NCBI GenBank assembly: GCA_023260935.1
Contig: JALQTL010000412.1
Span: 1 to 17,672, forward strand
Length of the DNA: 17,672 nucleotides
DNA from: Paracoccaceae bacterium
GTDB lineage: Bacteria > Pseudomonadota > Alphaproteobacteria > Rhodobacterales > Rhodobacteraceae
Reading direction: 5' to 3'
Shown here piece after piece: positions 14,112 to 17,672 of this stretch (within the stretch, counting starts at the first letter, position 1; each line of letters begins with the position of its first letter). A program made the translations under genes and the position numbers. Under the pieces are notes generated by a model. That model was not told the DNA's origin. It worked only from the letters and a program-made list of their open reading frames with translations, and did no database searches.

Positions 14112-16201
14112 TGCAGGGCTGCTCCTTCCGGGGCGCGGGCGCGGCGCTTCAGCACCGGGCAGGCGGCGGTGTCGTTCATGATCACCTGACAGCGCAGGCA
14201 AAGGACGCATTCATTTGGGTTGATGCGGCCGATGGCATCGATGGCGCCGACGGTGCATTTGGTTTCGCACATCCGGCATTCGCGGCCGCATTGTGGGCGA
14301 CGTTTCAGCCAGTCAAAGATCTTCAGCTTGGCGGGAATCGCAAGGCCGGCACCCAGCGGGCACAGATAGCGGCAGTAGAAACGCTCTACGAACAGCCCTG
14401 CCGCCAGAATCGCCAGCACGAACAGAAGGAAAGGCCAGGCGCGCATGAAGCGCAGGCTGATGGCGGTCTTGAAGGGCTCTGCCTCGGCCAGGATCAGCGC
14501 ATCGTGCATGGAATAGAAGGACAGGGCCATGATGCCCATGAACAGCGTGTACTTGATCACCCAAAGCCGTTCATGCAGCACCTGCGGCACGGCGATCTGA
14601 CGCACGCCAAGACGCTGTGCCACGGCGTTGGTCAGTTCCTGAAGCGCGCCGAAGGGGCAAAGCCAGCCGCAGTAAACCCCGCGGCCCCAGAACAGCATGC
14701 CAAGCGCGGTAAAGCCCCAGAGGATGAAGATCACAGGCTCGATCAGAAAGGTTTCCCAGCGAAAGCCTGTCAGCAACGAATGGACGAAGGCTACCACCTG
14801 CACCACCGACAATTGCCCGTTCAGCCCCATGCCAAGGACAAGAAAGGTAGAAACAAGGAACGTCAGCCGCCCGATCCGCCACAGTCGCGGGCGGCGGGTG
14901 ATCCATTCCTGCGCGAAAAGGATCAGCGTCAGAACCGTCAGCAAAAGGGCGACCACCGCAATCTGCGGCTGCTTGGCTTTCCATGCACTCTGCCAAAGCG
15001 GCTCTGGCTCGGGCGGGGGGGCAAGGCGAAAGGCATCCGGCAGGGTGTAGGGCAGGGTGATCGTCATCGCCACCTCGCCATCGGCGATTGATCGGGCGGC
15101 GCGGACCTCCAGCGTGAAGGGGCGGGTCGGGTCAATCTGAGGCGGAAGCGAGAACAGGCTGATCTCTTTCATCGCGGGCGCGTCCTTCAGCGCCAGCCTC
15201 TTCTGCATCTGGTAACGGTCTCCGGTCGGCTGCCAGCGGATCTGATCCTGCACCACGGTCAGCCGGTCAAAGACGCCAGAGGTTTTCCACCCGGTACCGC
15301 GATGCGATTGCAGGCCAGATGACATCACGATCAGTGCGGCGCCCTCACTGCCAAGATGGCCGATGGCACGGGTAAAGCCTTGCTGGCCCAGCAGGTTCTG
15401 GCCCACGGTCGGCGGATCGGCCAAGCCCATCCACAGATGCAGGAAATCGCCCCTGCCCGGGGGCACCGGCACCTTGGCCCCGGCCAACGCCCTGGCGGCC
15501 TCGTCCATGGTGACGCGGGTTTCGGTCAGCGCGGACATGGCCAGAAGCTGCTGCCATGTGGCGGGGGCAAAGGTCAGCCGGTCGATCCCCCCGCCGGCCG
15601 AGATCACCCCACGGCCGATGGCCAGCGTGCGGGCCGTGCGCAGGATGCCATCGCGGATCACCCCGGTGGAAACCGTGGCGCGGCTGATCACATCGGGCAG
15701 CCCGCCCGGGCCGCCGGCAGGGCCAGAGGCGGTCAGGTCATGCCCGCGAAAGCCCGCGACATAGGCGGCGATATCGGCATCGGAAATGCCCAGCGTCAGC
15801 ACTGGTTCGTTATGCGCCACCAAAAGGCCCCCGGCGATCTTTGCATCGGGGGTGATGGCCACCAGCACATCCAGCGGGCGGCCGGAATAGCCGACGGAGC
15901 CGGCAATTTCCCATGTGGAGCCGATATGGCCGATCAGCCGGCCGTCGGCACGCACTTCCCAGCCCGGCACGCCGGCATCTATGCGCAAGACCTGCAAGGG
16001 CTGGCTGACACCCAGCAGGCTGGCGGCCATCTGTGCACTGGGGGCAGTGCCGGCGGGGTGCTGGATGGCGGTCCGGTCCTCAGCCCCCCCGGGCGCGGGC
16101 AACAGAATGGCCCCGGCCACAAGCAGGGCGCAGGCAAGGCTGCGCAGGGCCGGCAGAAGCCACCCGATGCTGGGATGTAGTGGAAAGGGGTCTTTCAGCA
16201 T
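14108..16201 (-). CDS. nirI: NirI, NosR-like flavin and iron-sulfur membrane protein
   Basis: A 697-residue membrane redox protein, paralogue of NosR, required in Paracoccus for nirS expression or nitrite reductase activity. A signal-like hydrophobic segment is at 10-35, followed by a periplasmic FMN-binding domain whose DVISRATVS motif places the probable flavinylated threonine at T176. About five or six membrane helices lie roughly between 410 and 610. Cytoplasmic polyferredoxin motifs come next: C511-GWL-C515-PFG, C610-RYL-C614-PLG, then cluster cysteines C638, C642, C645, C649 and C665, C668, C671, C681. ATG 16201 was chosen because the longer frame to 16291 crosses the regulator box. Its Shine-Dalgarno is poor and the box is only 34 bases upstream. 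NosR proper is the alternative, but nirS divergence favours NirI. Confidence 0.88.
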   Translation of the reverse strand: MLKDPFPLHPSIGWLLPALRSLACALLVAGAILLPAPGGAEDRTAIQHPAGTAPSAQMAASLLGVSQPLQVLRIDAGVPGWEVRADGRLIGHIGSTWEIAGSVGYSGRPLDVLVAITPDAKIAGGLLVAHNEPVLTLGISDADIAAYVAGFRGHDLTASGPAGGPGGLPDVISRATVSTGVIRDGILRTARTLAIGRGVISAGGGIDRLTFAPATWQQLLAMSALTETRVTMDEAARALAGAKVPVPPGRGDFLHLWMGLADPPTVGQNLLGQQGFTRAIGHLGSEGAALIVMSSGLQSHRGTGWKTSGVFDRLTVVQDQIRWQPTGDRYQMQKRLALKDAPAMKEISLFSLPPQIDPTRPFTLEVRAARSIADGEVAMTITLPYTLPDAFRLAPPPEPEPLWQSAWKAKQPQIAVVALLLTVLTLILFAQEWITRRPRLWRIGRLTFLVSTFLVLGMGLNGQLSVVQVVAFVHSLLTGFRWETFLIEPVIFILWGFTALGMLFWGRGVYCGWLCPFGALQELTNAVAQRLGVRQIAVPQVLHERLWVIKYTLFMGIMALSFYSMHDALILAEAEPFKTAISLRFMRAWPFLLFVLAILAAGLFVERFYCRYLCPLGAGLAIPAKLKIFDWLKRRPQCGRECRMCETKCTVGAIDAIGRINPNECVLCLRCQVIMNDTAACPVLKRRARAPEGAALQ

Positions 16202-16235
16202 GCCCCAACACTGCCCCCGCGGCGGTTTCGCGACC

Positions 16236-16249
16236 TTAACAAAAGTCAA
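16236..16249. promoter_or_regulatory. NNR/FNR-type box in the nirI/nirS intergenic region
   Basis: TTAACAAAAGTCAA is identical to the box before norC. The match extends two bases upstream to a shared 16-mer beginning CC. It ends 62 bases before the nirS ATG, which leaves room for a start site and leader on that side, and is 34 bases from the nirI ATG on the other. It is the only such box between these divergent genes. Confidence 0.8.
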
Positions 16250-16311
16250 GGTTCGCCGGACCCGTTCACGCCATGGTGCCCCCAGCCTCACCAGCTGAAC
16301 GGAGACATCAG

Positions 16312-17672
16312 ATGACCCCCCGAGCCAAACAAGCCAGGAGCGTCCTGCTGGGCAGCGTCGCCCTTGCCCTGGGGCTTCTTGCTGCGCCGCTTATGGCGCA
16401 GGACAAGCCGAAAGAGCATGCCGACGGCCCCGCCGCGGCATACGAACCTTCGATGACCACCCTTGCCGAAATCAGCGTCGAGATTCCGGGCCTGAAGCCC
16501 GATGATCCGGTGATGACGCAGGAAGAGTTCGAGAAGGGCACGAAGATCTATTTCGAACGCTGCGCAGGCTGCCACGGGGTGCTGCGCAAGGGTGCCACGG
16601 GCAAGCCGTTGACCCCCGACATCACCCGCGAAAACGGCTTTGACTATGTGAAATCGTTCATCACCTACGGTTCCCCCGCAGGGATGCCGAACTGGGGCAC
16701 CTCGGGCGAGTTGAGCGAGGAAGATGTGGACCTGATGGCCCGCTATGTTCTGCTTGATCCGCCGCAGCCCCCAGAATGGGGCATGCCCGAGATGATGAAC
16801 AGCTGGAAGGTTCTGATCAAGCCGGAAGATCGCCCGAAGGAAAAGATGAACGACATCGACATCGACAACCTGATGTCGGTCACCCTGCGTGACGCGGGCC
16901 AGATCGCGCTGATCGACGGTGGCACCTACGAGATCCGCGCGGTAATCGATACGGGCTATGCGGTGCACATCAGCCGGATTTCGGCGTCGGGGCGGTATCT
17001 TTTTGTCATCGGCCGCGACGGTCTGGTGAACATGATCGACCTCTGGATGGAAACCCCCGCCACCGTTGCCAGCATCAAGATCGGCATCGAGGCGCGGTCG
17101 ATCGAAACCTCGAAGTTCGAGGGCTGGGAAGACAAGTTGGCCATCGCCGGCAGCTATTGGCCGCCGCAATACGTCATCATGGACGGCGATACCCTGGAGC
17201 CGAAGAAGATCGTCAGCACGCGCGGCATGATCTATGATGAACAGATCTATCACCCGGAACCCCGCGTGGCTTCGATCCTGTCAAGCCACTACAAGCCCGA
17301 GTTCATCGTGAACGTGAAGGAGACGGGGAAGATCCTCTTCGTCGACTACACCGACCTGAAGAACCTCAAGACCACCACCATCGAGTCGGCCAAGTTCCTC
17401 CACGACGGCGGCTGGGACATCTCCAAGCGCTACTTCATGGTTGCTGCCAACGCCTCCAACAAGGTCGCGGCGGTGGACACCAAGACCGGCAAGCTGGCCG
17501 CGCTGGTCGACACCGCGAAGATCCCGCACCCGGGTCGCGGCGCCAACTTCATCCACCCGCAGTTCGGCCCGGTATGGACCACCGGTCACCTGGGTGATGA
17601 CGTGGTTTCGCTGATCTCCACCGCTTCCGATGATCCGAAGTTCGCCAAGTACAAGGATCACAACTGGAAGGT
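16312..17672 (+). CDS. nirS: NirS, cytochrome cd1 nitrite reductase precursor (3' end cut by window edge)
   Basis: Periplasmic enzyme reducing nitrite to NO; 453 codons are present before the window ends, and the family is usually somewhat under 600. A Sec-type signal peptide ends near A29-Q30. Y44 in YEPS corresponds to the tyrosine that ligates haem d1 in the Paracoccus enzyme. The haem c motif is C84-A-G-C87-H88 in IYFERCAGCHGVLRKGATGK. The d1 domain shows H219 (GYAVHIS, proximal d1 ligand) and H364 (FLHDGG) and H406 (PHPGRG), the probable active-site pair 42 residues apart. GGAG seven bases before the ATG supports the start. The d1-haem synthesis genes would be expected to the right. Codon use shifts after about 17290. 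Confidence 0.97.
   Translation, partial: MTPRAKQARSVLLGSVALALGLLAAPLMAQDKPKEHADGPAAAYEPSMTTLAEISVEIPGLKPDDPVMTQEEFEKGTKIYFERCAGCHGVLRKGATGKPLTPDITRENGFDYVKSFITYGSPAGMPNWGTSGELSEEDVDLMARYVLLDPPQPPEWGMPEMMNSWKVLIKPEDRPKEKMNDIDIDNLMSVTLRDAGQIALIDGGTYEIRAVIDTGYAVHISRISASGRYLFVIGRDGLVNMIDLWMETPATVASIKIGIEARSIETSKFEGWEDKLAIAGSYWPPQYVIMDGDTLEPKKIVSTRGMIYDEQIYHPEPRVASILSSHYKPEFIVNVKETGKILFVDYTDLKNLKTTTIESAKFLHDGGWDISKRYFMVAANASNKVAAVDTKTGKLAALVDTAKIPHPGRGANFIHPQFGPVWTTGHLGDDVVSLISTASDDPKFAKYKDHNWK

Noticed and set aside
17401..17443. Lysine in ISKRYF of NirS, where a histidine was recalled in the Pseudomonas enzyme, considered as loss of an active-site histidine
   Set aside because: The expected spacing of about 42-43 residues between the catalytic histidines fits H364 and H406, which are both present. 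The lysine position is most likely not catalytic.

Overview
This GC-rich window, with tightly packed and mostly ATGA-coupled genes, looks like chromosomal DNA of a denitrifying alphaproteobacterium. It is most likely a Rhodobacterales member (Paracoccaceae; Paracoccus/Rhodobacter/Gemmobacter-like). The basis is the norCBQDEF order, a NosR-like gene divergent from nirS, an NNR-type regulator and the overall character of the proteins. The genus cannot be fixed from the sequence alone. No rRNA, tRNA, CRISPR array, insertion sequence or phage gene was recognised.

Region 1 (1-4376) is a sugar-acid module for gluconate and ketogluconate. A D-2-hydroxyacid dehydrogenase, cut by the left edge, points left. 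Facing right is an overlapping operon: SDR gluconate 5-dehydrogenase, gluconokinase, a 3-hydroxyisobutyrate-dehydrogenase-type reductase and a small unknown alpha/beta protein. A LacI/GntR-type regulator follows. A perfect 14-bp palindrome lies in the divergent promoter region, between a consensus -35 and a -10. A second palindrome with the same TATCGATA core lies just before the regulator. The likely circuit is: ketogluconates are reduced to gluconate, gluconate is phosphorylated to 6-phosphogluconate, and the LacI-type protein represses both promoters and itself.

Region 2 (4377-12021) handles nitric oxide. A Crp/Fnr-family (NNR/DNR-like) regulator is followed by a DUF4202 gene. Converging on these from the right is the leftward operon norC-norB-norQ-norD-norE-norF-nnrU, encoding cytochrome bc-type NO reductase, its AAA+/VWA activation pair and accessory membrane proteins. 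The tail of nnrU overlaps the DUF4202 stop codon.

Region 3 (12022-17672) is the nitrite reductase region. The leftward operon nirI (NosR-like flavo/iron-sulfur membrane protein), nnrS and nirX (ApbE-type flavin transferase) diverges from nirS (cytochrome cd1 nitrite reductase), which is cut by the right edge. An identical 16-base stretch containing an NNR/FNR-type box occurs in the norC promoter region and in the nirI/nirS intergenic region. This ties nitrite and NO reduction to the regulator at 4536.

The genes form two independent circuits side by side: sugar-acid catabolism under a LacI-type repressor, and nitrite-to-N2O respiration under an NO-responsive activator. The core parts are familiar. 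The least-described parts are the DUF4202 gene paired with the regulator, the 110-residue protein in the ketogluconate operon, the placement of nnrS between nirI and nirX, the short gap between the shared box and nirI, and a shift in codon use within nirS.
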